The notes beneath the pieces were generated by a model. The model had not been told where the DNA came from, did no database searches, and worked only from the letters and a program-made list of their open reading frames with translations. Shown piece after piece: positions 41,046-49,952 of a stretch of DNA of 64,000 nt. A program made the translations under genes and the position numbers. The stretch spans positions 1 through 64,000 of the forward strand of contig UQGU01000003.1 in assembly GCA_900540635.1 (NCBI GenBank), read 5' to 3'. The DNA is from an uncultured Eubacteriales bacterium. GTDB lineage: Bacteria; Bacillota; Clostridia; Oscillospirales; Oscillospiraceae. Numbering within the stretch: the stretch's first letter is position 1; each line of letters begins with the position of its first letter.

Positions 41046-41399
41046 ATGCCTGAGTATTCTCGTGCTCTGGGAGATGCGGTTAAGCGTGCCCGTATTCAAC
41101 AGGGTCTTTCGAAAAAACAGCTTGCAGATATAATCGATGTCGATGTGCGTACAATCACAAACATCGAAAATTACGAAAGCAATACGACTTTGCACGTTTT
41201 ATACCGTTTGCTGAACACGCTAAAGATTGATTCCCGTGTAGTGTTTAGCCCTGAAAAGAAACAGGAATCCCAGCTTCACTTCCAATTAAAGCAGCTCATT
41301 GAAGAATGCACGGAAGAAGAAGTCGCTGCTTTAATCCCAGTTTGCGAATCCGTCACCAGAGTGCTTCGCACTAAAAAAGGGTCAATGATAGAAGAATAA
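41046..41399 (+). CDS. XRE family transcriptional regulator
   Basis: A 117-residue protein with an N-terminal Cro/C1 helix-turn-helix (RARIQQGLSKKQLADIIDVDVRTITNIENYESN) and a helical C-terminal part (LHFQLKQLIEECTEEEVAALIPVCESV). The ATG at 41046 follows GAGGTGA. An in-frame region upstream to 40800 has no internal ribosome support and begins inside the inverted repeat. It is divergent from the sigma-like gene, as expected for a regulator of element maintenance or excision. It ends at a bidirectional terminator. Confidence 0.85.
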   Translation: MPEYSRALGDAVKRARIQQGLSKKQLADIIDVDVRTITNIENYESNTTLHVLYRLLNTLKIDSRVVFSPEKKQESQLHFQLKQLIEECTEEEVAALIPVCESVTRVLRTKKGSMIEE

Positions 41400-41402
41400 A
41401 AT

Positions 41403-41443
41403 AAGAGCCTGCTTTCCCCACAAATAGGGTTAAGCAGGCTCTT
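41403..41443. terminator. Bidirectional terminator
   Basis: Perfect 12-pair stem AAGAGCCTGCTT (41403-41414) with AAGCAGGCTCTT (41432-41443) between the convergent XRE and KTR genes. GGCTTTT follows on the plus side and ATTTTATTC on the minus side. Confidence 0.85.
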
Positions 41444-41448
41444 GGCTT

Positions 41449-41634
41449 TTACAAGCGGCTCATTTTGCTTTCCAGCATCTTAAATTGTATAACATCTATC
41501 CGAATTTCGGTTTTGCACTTTGGGCAGTACAATGGGAATCGAACCAGAATAGTATCTTCATAGACTTTTGTCCGTGATTTCCCCCTGCAAATTGGGCACC
41601 GAATCCATCGTGAGCCCATTTGTCTGTCACTCAC
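41449..41634 (-). CDS. Cysteine-rich KTR-type small protein
   Basis: A 61-residue protein with CPICRGKSRTKVYEDT and CPKCKTEIRID, two CxxC knuckles that should bind one zinc. The RGKSRTKV segment is the KTR signature of a small family common on Clostridial conjugative elements; function is unknown. The start is GTG at 41634, seven bases after GGAGG. Confidence 0.8.
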   Translation of the reverse strand: MSDRQMGSRWIRCPICRGKSRTKVYEDTILVRFPLYCPKCKTEIRIDVIQFKMLESKMSRL

Positions 41635-41711
41635 ATAAACTCCTCCAACTACGCCCCAGCTCTGCGTATGGTCGTCCGGCCTTTACGGGGCAATTGTTTT
41701 AGCGGTTTGAA

Positions 41712-41993
41712 TTATTCAAATAATGGAAACAGCGTCATTGGCTCTAGCCTATTTCCAGCAGAGAGGAACACTCTCCCGCTTTCATCCGGCTGAAACACTA
41801 AATTCATAACGGTTTCTCCTTCCTCATTTCTTCCCTCCGTTACCCATCCAGAGAAGTGTTTTTCCTCCGGAGCTGTCACAACAGGACACATCAATTGGGT
41901 AATGGAGGTATCATAAAAGTCAGTTTGCAGGACAGTATCCCCATTTTTGAAGGTAGAACCTATTGGTACATTTTTCCAGAGAATTTTGCAAAA
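41712..41993 (-). pseudogene. Remnant of a repeat-containing surface protein
   Basis: An open frame of about 93 codons without a proper start. Its upstream part reads FKNGDTVLQTDFYD and, further on, TAPEEKHFSGWVTEG, which follows the pattern of an InlB/Flg_new-type surface repeat (xGDTVxxxxV ... P ... GxxFxGW). An in-frame TTG-ATG near 41894 would give about 60 residues, but without a ribosome site. It is best read as the C-terminal end of a lost cell-surface gene at the downstream edge of the export cassette. Confidence 0.4.
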
Positions 41994-42003
41994 CTAATAC
42001 TCA

Positions 42004-43026
42004 CTAGGATAAATGATTGATTTTTTCATAAGTTTTAGCAAAAACGCAACAGCTGTAAATCAGTATGAATATAGGAACTACACCCAGTGCAATCCACGAG
42101 AACGTATTTACTGTCTCCGAAATAATTATTGAAACAAACATGCAGATTAATTCTGTTATGGCAATCCGGACTTGTAACATTTGTTCTATCTTCTTTACAG
42201 ACATTCCATTTGTAAGAAGTATTTCCCACTCTGCTTTGGAACTGAACCTTTCCTGAAGCAAGTTTTCCCGTGTCAGGATTGCAGAGCAAGCGACAAGTAC
42301 CGCACCTACCAAAAAATTCTGCCAGGTCTGCTGTTCCAACAGGTTCCATGCAAGGCTGGTGTCTGTATTTGCGCCTACTGAAAAATTATGCTTCCGCAGC
42401 TTCGCACTCACCTCTTCTACAGCGCCTTTGTTTGTCAGCAGGAAAGCAACATTTGTTCCCGTAAACTGCGCTCCAAACAGTTTGTGGGCCACTTCATAGC
42501 TCATGTAGATATGGGGTATTTCTGAATCATCCTGATAAATCCCGCAAACCTGCGCTTTTGTCTCCACATCTCCGCTTTTCAGCAGAAGTTCTTCCTGAAC
42601 CGCAATTCCAGGTTCGTCGTCCTTCTCTGCAAATAGCCTAGTTGCGGCCTCATTCAGTACAAGATACGGCATGTTTGTATGATCTGTGAAGATGGTTCCG
42701 TCAGTCAGATGCACATCCGGATAGGATGCGTACACCGCATCAATTTGATTGCTTGCGTCTTTTTCTCCATAAGTCAGTTGACAATTGATTTGCAAAATTG
42801 GGCTGACTCGCTCTACACCAGAAATTTGTGAAAGCGTATTCAAATCAATTGTTGTACCGTCCGTAGAGCCGATCAGCTCAAATGGGGTGTGCTTTTCCGT
42901 ATATAGCTGCTGGGCCGTCTGAGAGCCGGGGAACAACATGTAGAGGCCAAGGCACAGCATGATGATGGCCGTCCAACCGCAGCGGGGGATGGTCTTTGCC
43001 GCAATTTTACAGATATGCCCCGCCAT
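42004..43026 (-). CDS. FtsX-like (MacB-type) permease
   Basis: A 340-residue membrane protein. It has one N-terminal span (CGWTAIIMLCLGLYMLF) and an extracytoplasmic domain of about 190 residues of MacB periplasmic-core type (residues 40-235). Three C-terminal spans follow (NFLVGAVLVACSAIL, ITELICMFVSIIISE, WIALGVVPIFILIYSCCVF). Such permeases couple ATPase action to extracytoplasmic work rather than moving substrate through the bilayer. The start at 43026 (MAGHICK) overlaps the surface-protein gene by 20 bases. It is the last intact gene of the cassette; its natural ATPase partner would be the degenerate subunit two genes upstream. Confidence 0.75.
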   Translation of the reverse strand: MAGHICKIAAKTIPRCGWTAIIMLCLGLYMLFPGSQTAQQLYTEKHTPFELIGSTDGTTIDLNTLSQISGVERVSPILQINCQLTYGEKDASNQIDAVYASYPDVHLTDGTIFTDHTNMPYLVLNEAATRLFAEKDDEPGIAVQEELLLKSGDVETKAQVCGIYQDDSEIPHIYMSYEVAHKLFGAQFTGTNVAFLLTNKGAVEEVSAKLRKHNFSVGANTDTSLAWNLLEQQTWQNFLVGAVLVACSAILTRENLLQERFSSKAEWEILLTNGMSVKKIEQMLQVRIAITELICMFVSIIISETVNTFSWIALGVVPIFILIYSCCVFAKTYEKINHLS

Positions 43027-44731
43027 GATTCTTCTGGCGTTTCTTGACAAGGATAATTCCGATGACTGCCGCAAGGATCACACCTCCTAAAATCAGCACG
43101 GAAACCCACCACTGGCTTGCTGCCTTTTGCTTTTCTTCTTCCGTGTTATCCGTTTGCTGTAGCTGGACAATCGGGCGGTTTACTGTTGTTTCAAAGGTGG
43201 TTTCCTGTTGGAATGCCTCTCCGTTCTCGTTTTCATATATCAAAGTAACTGTACCAACTGTATTACCGTACTGGTTGCCGTTTTCGTTTCCCTTGCTGGC
43301 ATTCAGAGCAATAATGTACAGTTCAATTTTCGTTGTTGCTGAGGTTCCCGCCCCCATGGTGCCGATATATCCCGTATTGGAGGGCGCAAAGCCGAAGCCG
43401 GAAACCACACAGCGGACGTTGTGCATCGGGTCCCTGCCCATATTCATCACCTGGAAGGTTACAGGGATGGTTTCGCCTACAGTTACGCTGTCCGCAAAAC
43501 GGGGCATTACCAATTCCATGTTGGCGGGCTGCTGAATTTCCACCAGCGTTGTACCGGAGGAGGATAGGTTCAAGGTCTTGCTGCTGTCATAATTAAAAGT
43601 GAAGTTCAATGGATATTTACCTGCCGGGAGAGAAGAATCCGTTCCGAAGCGAATGGTCAGCTCCGCTTCTCCACCAGCGGGGATTTTATCGATCTGGAAA
43701 ACATTGCTGTCCTCCAGCAGATTGATATGCAGGTTTCCGGTGTCTACCTTTACCAGCATATTCCGAACAAATTTCGTTGTCAGGGAGTTTTTAAGTGTGA
43801 CCGTCAGGGTGAATTCTTCTCCCGCCATCGCCTTTTCCGGCTCTACCCTGCTGCCGGATATATATATGACCGGTTCGGCGGTTGCGACCTCCGGAGCTGT
43901 CTGCCTGGCTTCTGTGGATCGGCCATCCGTAATAGTCACATAGATGGTATAAATGCAGTCAATTGGATTGTTCTCCGCATCATAACCAGAAATGTTGACC
44001 GTTACGGGATAAACACCGTTGTACCGCTTTTCCGAAAGAGTAACATCAAATTGCACCAAGAATACATCTTGGGGTTCCTCTGTATCCTTAGGAACAACGG
44101 ATTCCAGTGTAAATATCTTCTCGTAGTTGGCGATTTCAAAGGGAGCGGATGCGCTGGCTCCCAGGCCCAGAGATGCCTTGATCTCGTCCCTATAGAGGCT
44201 TCTGTTGGTGCGCAGAGGCAATACCAAATGCATGGTGTTCCCGCTGGTTCTGGGTATGTAGCCATCCTCATAGGCCCGGTCCATGCCGTGGTAGACATGC
44301 TCGGTGTCAATTTCTACCGCAGTTGGGATTTTGGACGGTGTGGTTGGCTGTGTTGGCTGTGTCGGCTGGGTAGGCTGTGTCGGCTGGGTAGGCTCTGTTG
44401 GCTGAGTAGGCTCCGTGGGCTGAGACGGTTCAGTAGGGTCAGAGGGCTGCGTCGGGGAGGTAGGAGTTGTAGCGGGCTCTGTCGGGTCTGTTTCGGTTGG
44501 TGTCGTCGGTTCCGTCGTGGGCGCGGTTGACTCTGTAGGCTGTGTCGTAGGTGCGGGATCGGACGGCTCCATTGAAGTGTCCTCTTCTTCCTGGTCAGGT
44601 GTGCTTTCCTCTTGTGCGGCAACAGTTTCCTCGGTGGCCGTGGTATCGGCGGTATCCTCCGCCAAAGCGGAAAGCGGCAATGTCAGTACCAGTATCACGG
44701 CCAGCATTCCCGCAAAAATCTTCTGAATCAT
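43007..44731 (-). CDS. Secreted Pro/Thr-repeat surface protein with C-terminal anchor
   Basis: A 574-residue protein. It has a signal peptide (MIQKIFAGMLAVILVLTLPLSALA) and an acidic Thr/Glu-rich stretch, then TQPTEPTQP-type repeats to about residue 135. Ig-like CARDB/S-layer-type domains follow (EPEKAMAGEEFTLTVTLKN, ESVTVGETIPVTFQVMNMG-like). The C-terminus has a membrane span (WWVSVLILGGVILAAVIGIIL) and a KKRQK stop-transfer tail. There is no LPxTG motif, so it is membrane- and not sortase-anchored. In placement it resembles an extracellular adaptor for the neighbouring MacB-type permease, with which it overlaps. The ATG at 44731 follows GGAGG. Confidence 0.8.
   Translation of the reverse strand: MIQKIFAGMLAVILVLTLPLSALAEDTADTTATEETVAAQEESTPDQEEEDTSMEPSDPAPTTQPTESTAPTTEPTTPTETDPTEPATTPTSPTQPSDPTEPSQPTEPTQPTEPTQPTQPTQPTQPTQPTTPSKIPTAVEIDTEHVYHGMDRAYEDGYIPRTSGNTMHLVLPLRTNRSLYRDEIKASLGLGASASAPFEIANYEKIFTLESVVPKDTEEPQDVFLVQFDVTLSEKRYNGVYPVTVNISGYDAENNPIDCIYTIYVTITDGRSTEARQTAPEVATAEPVIYISGSRVEPEKAMAGEEFTLTVTLKNSLTTKFVRNMLVKVDTGNLHINLLEDSNVFQIDKIPAGGEAELTIRFGTDSSLPAGKYPLNFTFNYDSSKTLNLSSSGTTLVEIQQPANMELVMPRFADSVTVGETIPVTFQVMNMGRDPMHNVRCVVSGFGFAPSNTGYIGTMGAGTSATTKIELYIIALNASKGNENGNQYGNTVGTVTLIYENENGEAFQQETTFETTVNRPIVQLQQTDNTEEEKQKAASQWWVSVLILGGVILAAVIGIILVKKRQKNHGGAYL
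44336..44560 (-). repeat. Tandem TQPTEP codon repeats
   Basis: Imperfect nine-base units (such as ggctgtgtc and ggctgggta on the plus strand) encode the Pro/Thr spacer of the surface protein. Tandem DNA of this kind can change length by slippage. Confidence 0.75.
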
Positions 44732-44750
44732 TTCTTCTTTTCCTCCATCC

Positions 44751-45389
44751 TTACACACGCAGTTCTCGTGTCCACTGTACTTGCTTCGGGGCTGGGGCAC
44801 CGCTGAGATAAACCAACACACTGCCCTCCGGGCGGAGCTTCCGCAGAGTTCGCCATAATGTATCTGTATCCAGGTCCGGTAAATCATCCAGGAAGCCGTG
44901 GAACACCAGCATTTTGGGTTTACATATCACAGCCCGCAGAATCGCCGCATGGGCCTGCTTGCGGGCCGAGCATTTTCCCGGCGTATTGTAAAGGTCGTAA
45001 GGTGGCAGAAGCTCCGAGGTCAAGCTTCTTACCGCCCTTAGAATTTCCGCATTCTCAATACCAGCCAAGCGCACTGGAAACACGATTTGGTCGATCATCC
45101 GCAGCTCTTGAATCCAACCCAAGCCTTGCGGGATCGCGCCAATATTTTCCCGCCGGAAGGCAGCCCCCTGGTCCGGTGTCAATGTGTACGGGTCAACACC
45201 ATTGATAAGGATTGTTCCCGCGTCCGGCTCCCGCAGGCCGCAAAGAACTTCAAAGAACTGTTCGCTCCGCTTTGGGGAGCTGTTTATGAAAATGGTGTCC
45301 CCGGCATCGGCTTCAAATGTCAGCATCCGTTCCAGGTTGCCCGCACTTCTCAAGTCCGGGATAAAGCTTGCCTCTATCAAATGTCCCAT
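44751..45389 (-). CDS. Degenerate ABC ATPase-like subunit
   Basis: A 212-residue protein with the outline of a LolD/MacB-type ABC ATPase: INGVDPYTLTP, RRENIGAIPQGLGW (Q-loop) and a following helical domain. The active-site motifs are destroyed, however. The Walker A position reads NSSPKRSEQ instead of GxxGxGKS, and the signature reads GKCSARKQA instead of LSGGQ. Walker B reads MLVFHGFLDDL with no Asp-Glu pair. It probably cannot hydrolyse ATP. It may be a structural partner for the canonical ATPase encoded just upstream, to which it is coupled by a TAATG junction, or a decaying gene kept in frame. Confidence 0.7.
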   Translation of the reverse strand: MGHLIEASFIPDLRSAGNLERMLTFEADAGDTIFINSSPKRSEQFFEVLCGLREPDAGTILINGVDPYTLTPDQGAAFRRENIGAIPQGLGWIQELRMIDQIVFPVRLAGIENAEILRAVRSLTSELLPPYDLYNTPGKCSARKQAHAAILRAVICKPKMLVFHGFLDDLPDLDTDTLWRTLRKLRPEGSVLVYLSGAPAPKQVQWTRELRV

Positions 45390-46030
45390 TACCGCACCAC
45401 CGTCAGAACGCCAGCGTCCATTTCGCAGACCGTATCGCAGAGTTCATCAATATCCACTTGATTGTGGCTTGCCAGGATCACGGTTTTCCCCTCTTCTCGA
45501 AGACCCTTAATGACGTTTCGGATATGTACCACACCGTGCTTGTCCAGGCCGTTAAGGGGTTCGTCCAGGATCAGCAGACTAGGGTCCTCCATCAACGCCT
45601 GAGCAAAGCCCAAACGCTGCCGCATTCCCAGAGAGTATTTTCCCACTGGCTTCTTCATATCCGGGTCCAGCCCTACCTGTTCCAGGACGGCCCGGATGGT
45701 CAAGGCATTGGCCTTTTTTTGCAGCGAGGCCAAAATCTTTAGATTCTGGGTTCCAGATAGGTGAGGCAGGAATCCCGGTGTTTCGATGATGATGCCAATA
45801 TCCTCCGGGAAATCCGTTTCCTTCCCCACCTGTTTGTGGTTGACATAGATCACACCGCTGTCCGGCTTCAAAAAGCCGCAGATACACTTCATCAGAACAG
45901 TTTTGCCGGAACCATTGTTGCCCACAATTCCGTGAATTTTCCCCTTTTCAAAGGTGTGGGAAACACTTTTCAGAACGTGTTCTTCCCCAAAGTATTTATT
46001 GACATCACATACTTCAATCACGTTTTCCAT
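45389..46030 (-). CDS. ABC transporter ATP-binding protein
   Basis: A 213-residue canonical ABC ATPase. It has Walker A IVGNNGSGKTVLM, a Q-loop region, signature KYSLGMRQRLGFA, Walker B LLILDEPLNGLD and the H-loop histidine in ILASHNQVD. It belongs to the group that pairs with ABC-2-type permeases, in agreement with the two membrane proteins encoded immediately upstream. Its stop shares one base with the start of the degenerate ATPase gene. Confidence 0.9.
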   Translation of the reverse strand: MENVIEVCDVNKYFGEEHVLKSVSHTFEKGKIHGIVGNNGSGKTVLMKCICGFLKPDSGVIYVNHKQVGKETDFPEDIGIIIETPGFLPHLSGTQNLKILASLQKKANALTIRAVLEQVGLDPDMKKPVGKYSLGMRQRLGFAQALMEDPSLLILDEPLNGLDKHGVVHIRNVIKGLREEGKTVILASHNQVDIDELCDTVCEMDAGVLTVVR

Positions 46031-46033
46031 AGC

Positions 46034-46939
46034 TCACCCCTCCGTTCCTGTGAAGCTGAAATTGTACCGCTTGGCCGCCCGGATAGAGGCAAAATACAAG
46101 ATCACGGACAAGCCAATAAAAATACAATAGGACTGCCACAGCCGGGGCAGCTTGTCATAGCCGAAATTGTGCATATGGTATGTGGCTTGGTTCAGTGGAG
46201 ACAGCCAGCCGATAATGACATTGGCAATGTAGTAGGCTTCATCCGGCAGCTTTAGAATAAGCTGAATGGTATCCGGCTGCATGAGAATTCCGTACAGACT
46301 GAACACTAGTACACTAACAACCCCTGCGACTTGACCGAACCGCAAGTTGCAGGCCAGCATCAGCAGCACCATAACAGAGGTATAGCCCAGCATGAGGCAG
46401 AAAATGGAAATCATGCTCTGATAGGGCCAGCTCATTTCCAGCGTTTTGACCAACGCCGGAATTGCTACACGCTCACCAGCATTGGTATAGCCGAGGATTG
46501 CCGCTGTGGGGCTCCACATATTGGCAGCGAAGGATTGCTGAATGGAGAGTATTACGGTGCTTGCTAGCATAAAGGTCAGGTAAATCGTGGTAGCTGCCAA
46601 AATGTACACAACTTGTCCTGTGATCCAAGTTCTCCGGTCCGTCCGGACCAGGTAAAAGGGGATTCCGGAGGACAGGAAAGGCATGTCCGCAAAGAGCAGT
46701 ACCAGCAGCACAGAGGATAGAAGGATAGAATTGCTGTCACCGAAGCTCCAGATAAAGGATTCTACCATCTGCATCGTTGTGTTATGGTCGATGGCAAAAC
46801 GGACGGCTTTGTCTGTCAGGAGGAAGCTCGTGATGAATGTGAGGGTGAATGTAACAATAATCCGTGGGTTTCCCCACCATAGCCGGAAATTGTATCCAGC
46901 AATGGTGCGTATTTGTTTTATTTTTTTTAAAGCTCCCAT
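46034..46939 (-). CDS. ABC-2-like permease
   Basis: A 301-residue membrane protein with about six spans (IIVTFTLTFITSFLL, ILLSSVLLVLLFADMPFL, IYLTFMLASTVILS, SMISIFCLMLGYTSVMVLLML, VAGVVSVLVFSLYGIL, SYCIFIGLSVILYFASI) and the segment RTDRRTWITGQVVYI, which recurs as RTDRKGYLLKK in its upstream neighbour. Start at 46939 (MGALKKI) overlaps that neighbour by 13 bases. Together with the next gene and the canonical ATPase it should form one transporter; the substrate is unknown. Confidence 0.75.
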   Translation of the reverse strand: MGALKKIKQIRTIAGYNFRLWWGNPRIIVTFTLTFITSFLLTDKAVRFAIDHNTTMQMVESFIWSFGDSNSILLSSVLLVLLFADMPFLSSGIPFYLVRTDRRTWITGQVVYILAATTIYLTFMLASTVILSIQQSFAANMWSPTAAILGYTNAGERVAIPALVKTLEMSWPYQSMISIFCLMLGYTSVMVLLMLACNLRFGQVAGVVSVLVFSLYGILMQPDTIQLILKLPDEAYYIANVIIGWLSPLNQATYHMHNFGYDKLPRLWQSYCIFIGLSVILYFASIRAAKRYNFSFTGTEG

Positions 46940-47643
46940 AGTTTTTTCCCAGCTCGGATCACAAAGAAGAGTCCGCTGATTGACGTTAGTTCCAATAGAA
47001 ACACCGCTGCTCCCCATACGCCAAAAGGCCAGATATCTGCTTTTGTCCAATTTAGAGGGTGAAGCAATGATACATTTGGAAAATAACGCTCACAGAGGAT
47101 GATCAGCAGATAGTAGATGATGAAAGGCGAAGCATATGCGATGTATTTGCTCTCCATGAAAGAGCTCATTGTCATTCCAACAACAGACCACATACCACCA
47201 ACCAGAAAAAAAAGTAAGAAATTCGATAAAAATTGTATAGCAACTCCACTATTGGGTGCCAATTTTTCCATTGGAGAGAAAATCAAAGATGCGATTCCCC
47301 ACGCTACTATGCCCCCTCCCCAAAATATTGATCCTCCACACGCAAAGGAATTTGCTATTTTCTTCAATAAATAGCCTTTTCGATCTGTGCGGATTATGTA
47401 AAACCTAATAAATTTACTTTTCACATCATCAATATATTTTCCTGAAAAAGGTATAACCGCTAATATCGGCACAAATGAGTTTGTCACCTTTGTCTGCAAA
47501 GCAGATATCATAAACTCGTTTGCATATCCTGCCGGTAGATTGATTCCACCTCTCAGAATAACAATCACCTCGTTTATCATGCTTGAATAGAGGATAATTA
47601 TAAATCCTGTTGCGGATATGAGCCAGTTCCACGGCACTTCCAT
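46927..47643 (-). CDS. ABC-2-like permease, second subunit
   Basis: A 238-residue membrane protein with about six spans, beginning MEVPWNWLISATGFIIILYSS. The cytoplasmic-loop sequence FYIIRTDRKGYLLKK parallels the RTDRRTW loop of the next permease, so the two are probably paralogous halves of one transporter. GAGGAGG lies about 13 bases upstream of the ATG at 47643. Its codons are distinctly AT-richer than those of the downstream half of the cassette. Confidence 0.72.
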   Translation of the reverse strand: MEVPWNWLISATGFIIILYSSMINEVIVILRGGINLPAGYANEFMISALQTKVTNSFVPILAVIPFSGKYIDDVKSKFIRFYIIRTDRKGYLLKKIANSFACGGSIFWGGGIVAWGIASLIFSPMEKLAPNSGVAIQFLSNFLLFFLVGGMWSVVGMTMSSFMESKYIAYASPFIIYYLLIILCERYFPNVSLLHPLNWTKADIWPFGVWGAAVFLLELTSISGLFFVIRAGKKLWEL

Positions 47644-47773
47644 TTGAATAAACCGACCTCCTCTTCTTCTGCCTTCGACTGCAGTATATATAGATTGATC
47701 CTGTGTGATTGAGTTAGTATCCCTATGTATTCTTTGATACTAGTTATCTGATTTATGCTGCTTTATACAATTC

Positions 47774-49204
47774 CTATTGATTTGTGGCGTTTATAACAGT
47801 TCCATCCACAGCATTCAAGGTCAAAAATGTATATCCGTTTCTGTCTGTATCTAAATCATATATTGTTCCGGATTCGATATTTTCAAATTGGACGCTTCCC
47901 TGGAATGAAACGGCAGGTACATAATAATAACTGTCATCCGAATTGGCTACTTTTACACGTGTCAGTCCGAAGTTCATTTTATCTATTTCAATATTGCATC
48001 TAACATTTTCACTGTTACCATCAAGTAATTGCATATAATCATATTGGTACATATCACTCAGCGAAAGTTGTTTCCGTGCGAGTTGAAGCAGTTCGTTTAT
48101 TGGGATCATCTTTGCACTTTCGTTGACTGTTTGTTTAACATCAACAGGGGAATACAAGTCAAATGTAATCAATCTTCCCGTTGCGCCAAAAGAAAACATG
48201 GCATCTGTAATATAATAATTCGATGCATAGTTATCTTTGCTTTTTAAGTTCATTATCTGGTCTCTGCGTATTGCTGCTATTCCACCAAACGAAGGAACGG
48301 CATTTACATGAATGAGGTATTCATTTCCAGACTGTTCCACATAGACTTCATCAATTAGCCAATTACCGATTTGCATTGCCTCCAACATCTTTTGGGCACG
48401 TTGCTTGATATTCGCAACTTGCGCTTCCGTCGGCCTACCCTCCCCACATAATCTGGACATAAAGATTTGATGGTCTATTCCGTTTGGACTCATTCCGTCA
48501 TACGGGTAAACATATATATTATTTAACTTAAAATCTGAACGGTTCCTTGTAACAACATCGTATAAAAAAGGCACCTCGTCATCTTTCAATGATAATCTTA
48601 TTTCGTCATTATCTTTTGATGTGTCCATTTTTTTTGCAGTTTCAAAATTCTCAAGGTAAAAAGTTTCCTTTGTAAATTCCCACTTTGCCAGCTTATGTGG
48701 ATTTTCATTTGGTGCTGTTTCCATCAAAAGCGTATATTCCTTAACAAAATTATCTACGGATTTACTTCCTGCGAAGGGCATCCACCTAGCTAGCTTCTCT
48801 TGGATATCCGATTTTGAATATAGTGGCGAAAAACGCGGTTCTGCCTCATAAAATATTGCATTTGGAAACAATACTGAAGCGACTCTTTGCGCATCATCCG
48901 TTGTGAAATAATGCGGCACAACCTCAACAATAGGCATCTGAGATTCTCCGGTCTCCACATCTATATTAAATGTAAAGATGACCGTCCCGTCCGTACTTTC
49001 AAACCTATTATTATACTGTATATGTGTATCATTTCCTTCTCCCATTTGGGTAACATCGGTTTCCGTTGTTGCCTCATATGAATAAATATCACCCTGCGTA
49101 TTACCTTTATTGACTACAACTTCTCTGTCCGGTTTTTCTTGGCATCCATACAGAAATAGTGTAGCGGCCAATAAAGCTATCAATCTTGTTACTAATCTCA
49201 CCAT
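47774..49204 (-). CDS. DUF6034-like lipoprotein
   Basis: A 476-residue predicted lipoprotein. It has a basic N-terminus, hydrophobic core LIALLAATLFL and lipobox LYGC, with the lipidated cysteine at about residue 21. The mature part is a soluble extracytoplasmic domain of unknown function. Landmarks are FESTDGTVIFTFNIDV, HYFTTDDAQRVASVLFPNA and VEQSGNEYLIHVNAVPSFGG; this pattern is that of DUF6034-type proteins, recalled and not searched. The start is taken at 49204 because AGGA lies six bases upstream; 49219 is possible. It is encoded between the secreted peptidoglycan-binding protein and the permeases. Confidence 0.7.
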   Translation of the reverse strand: MVRLVTRLIALLAATLFLYGCQEKPDREVVVNKGNTQGDIYSYEATTETDVTQMGEGNDTHIQYNNRFESTDGTVIFTFNIDVETGESQMPIVEVVPHYFTTDDAQRVASVLFPNAIFYEAEPRFSPLYSKSDIQEKLARWMPFAGSKSVDNFVKEYTLLMETAPNENPHKLAKWEFTKETFYLENFETAKKMDTSKDNDEIRLSLKDDEVPFLYDVVTRNRSDFKLNNIYVYPYDGMSPNGIDHQIFMSRLCGEGRPTEAQVANIKQRAQKMLEAMQIGNWLIDEVYVEQSGNEYLIHVNAVPSFGGIAAIRRDQIMNLKSKDNYASNYYITDAMFSFGATGRLITFDLYSPVDVKQTVNESAKMIPINELLQLARKQLSLSDMYQYDYMQLLDGNSENVRCNIEIDKMNFGLTRVKVANSDDSYYYVPAVSFQGSVQFENIESGTIYDLDTDRNGYTFLTLNAVDGTVINATNQ

Positions 49205-49237
49205 TTTCATTCCTTTCATAAATTAAGTTATGCTACA

Positions 49238-49269
49238 ACACACAGGCCAATACATTTTGGCCTGTGTGT
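49238..49269 (-). terminator. Hairpin between the secreted protein and lipoprotein genes
   Basis: ACACACAGGCC (49238-49248) pairs perfectly with GGCCTGTGTGT (49259-49269). On the minus strand the continuation TGTAGCAT has no T-run, so it may be an mRNA-processing or attenuation hairpin. Confidence 0.55.
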
Positions 49270-49278
49270 CAGTAAAAA

Positions 49279-49797
49279 TCAACCTAATGTTGTAACCAAA
49301 CCACCTACTGTATTATCACTACTGAAATACTTCAATTGCTTGGTTTTATAATCATACCTTGCAACCTTTTTATTGTAGGCCCACCAATCTTCGTACGAGT
49401 CTGGATATACCTCTGACATCATGTACGCAATAGCATACCATGTTTGGCTCCCAACTTTGCCAGGCTCACCGCTGCTACTCGTATCAATATACGGCAGACC
49501 ATCGCTTGAGTTACATTCATCCTGGAAAATCCGAACAGCATTTTTTGTTCCATTTCCAAACATTCCGTCAATGCCACCACTAGAGACAATATAGCTCTTT
49601 GTATCAGGGTTGACATAAAGGAACCTTTGAATCAAATAGGTATATCCATAATGATAATACCCAACACGCTGCTCTGGAAAATTATTCTGAATATAGCTAT
49701 TCCACGAGGGATCCAATGCTGAAGCTGGGATTGCCATCATAGACACAACAGTAATCACAGCCACAAGCAGCGCAATCATCTTCTTTGTACGTTTCAT
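49279..49797 (-). CDS. Secreted peptidoglycan-binding-domain protein
   Basis: A 172-residue protein with signal peptide (KKMIALLVAVITVVSMMAIPASA) and a PG_binding_1-like domain. GGIDGMFGNGTKNAVRIFQDE is the classic G-x-x-D-G-x-F-G-x-x-T-x-x-A-V-x-x-F-Q pattern; TWYAIAYMM follows. There is no catalytic domain, so it probably binds cell wall without cutting it. The ATG at 49797 follows GGAGG by five bases. It is directly downstream of agrD, in the same direction. Confidence 0.85.
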   Translation of the reverse strand: MKRTKKMIALLVAVITVVSMMAIPASALDPSWNSYIQNNFPEQRVGYYHYGYTYLIQRFLYVNPDTKSYIVSSGGIDGMFGNGTKNAVRIFQDECNSSDGLPYIDTSSSGEPGKVGSQTWYAIAYMMSEVYPDSYEDWWAYNKKVARYDYKTKQLKYFSSDNTVGGLVTTLG

Positions 49798-49882
49798 AAA
49801 AACCTCCATTCTTTAATCTATAAGTTCTTATCATCAACCGTTTCCCCTCGTCACTGATGATTTGTAACGAGCACTCGCAAAA

Positions 49883-49908
49883 ATTAAGCGTGCACTTTCT
49901 TAATTTCC
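49883..49908 (-). terminator. Attenuator-like hairpin after agrD
   Basis: AAATTAAG (49883-49890) pairs with CTTAATTT (49901-49908); read on the minus strand it is followed by TTG and preceded by an A-rich arm. A weak stem, possibly separating agrBD from the downstream genes. Confidence 0.4.
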
Positions 49909-49952
49909 GGGGAATTGATGAACTGCTGTTGCAGTTTCACCCTTAGTGCAAT

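Noticed and set aside
44336..44560. Repeat array considered as a CRISPR
   Set aside because: The units are contiguous nine-base codon repeats without spacers and lie inside a coding frame for a Pro/Thr spacer. No cas genes are present.
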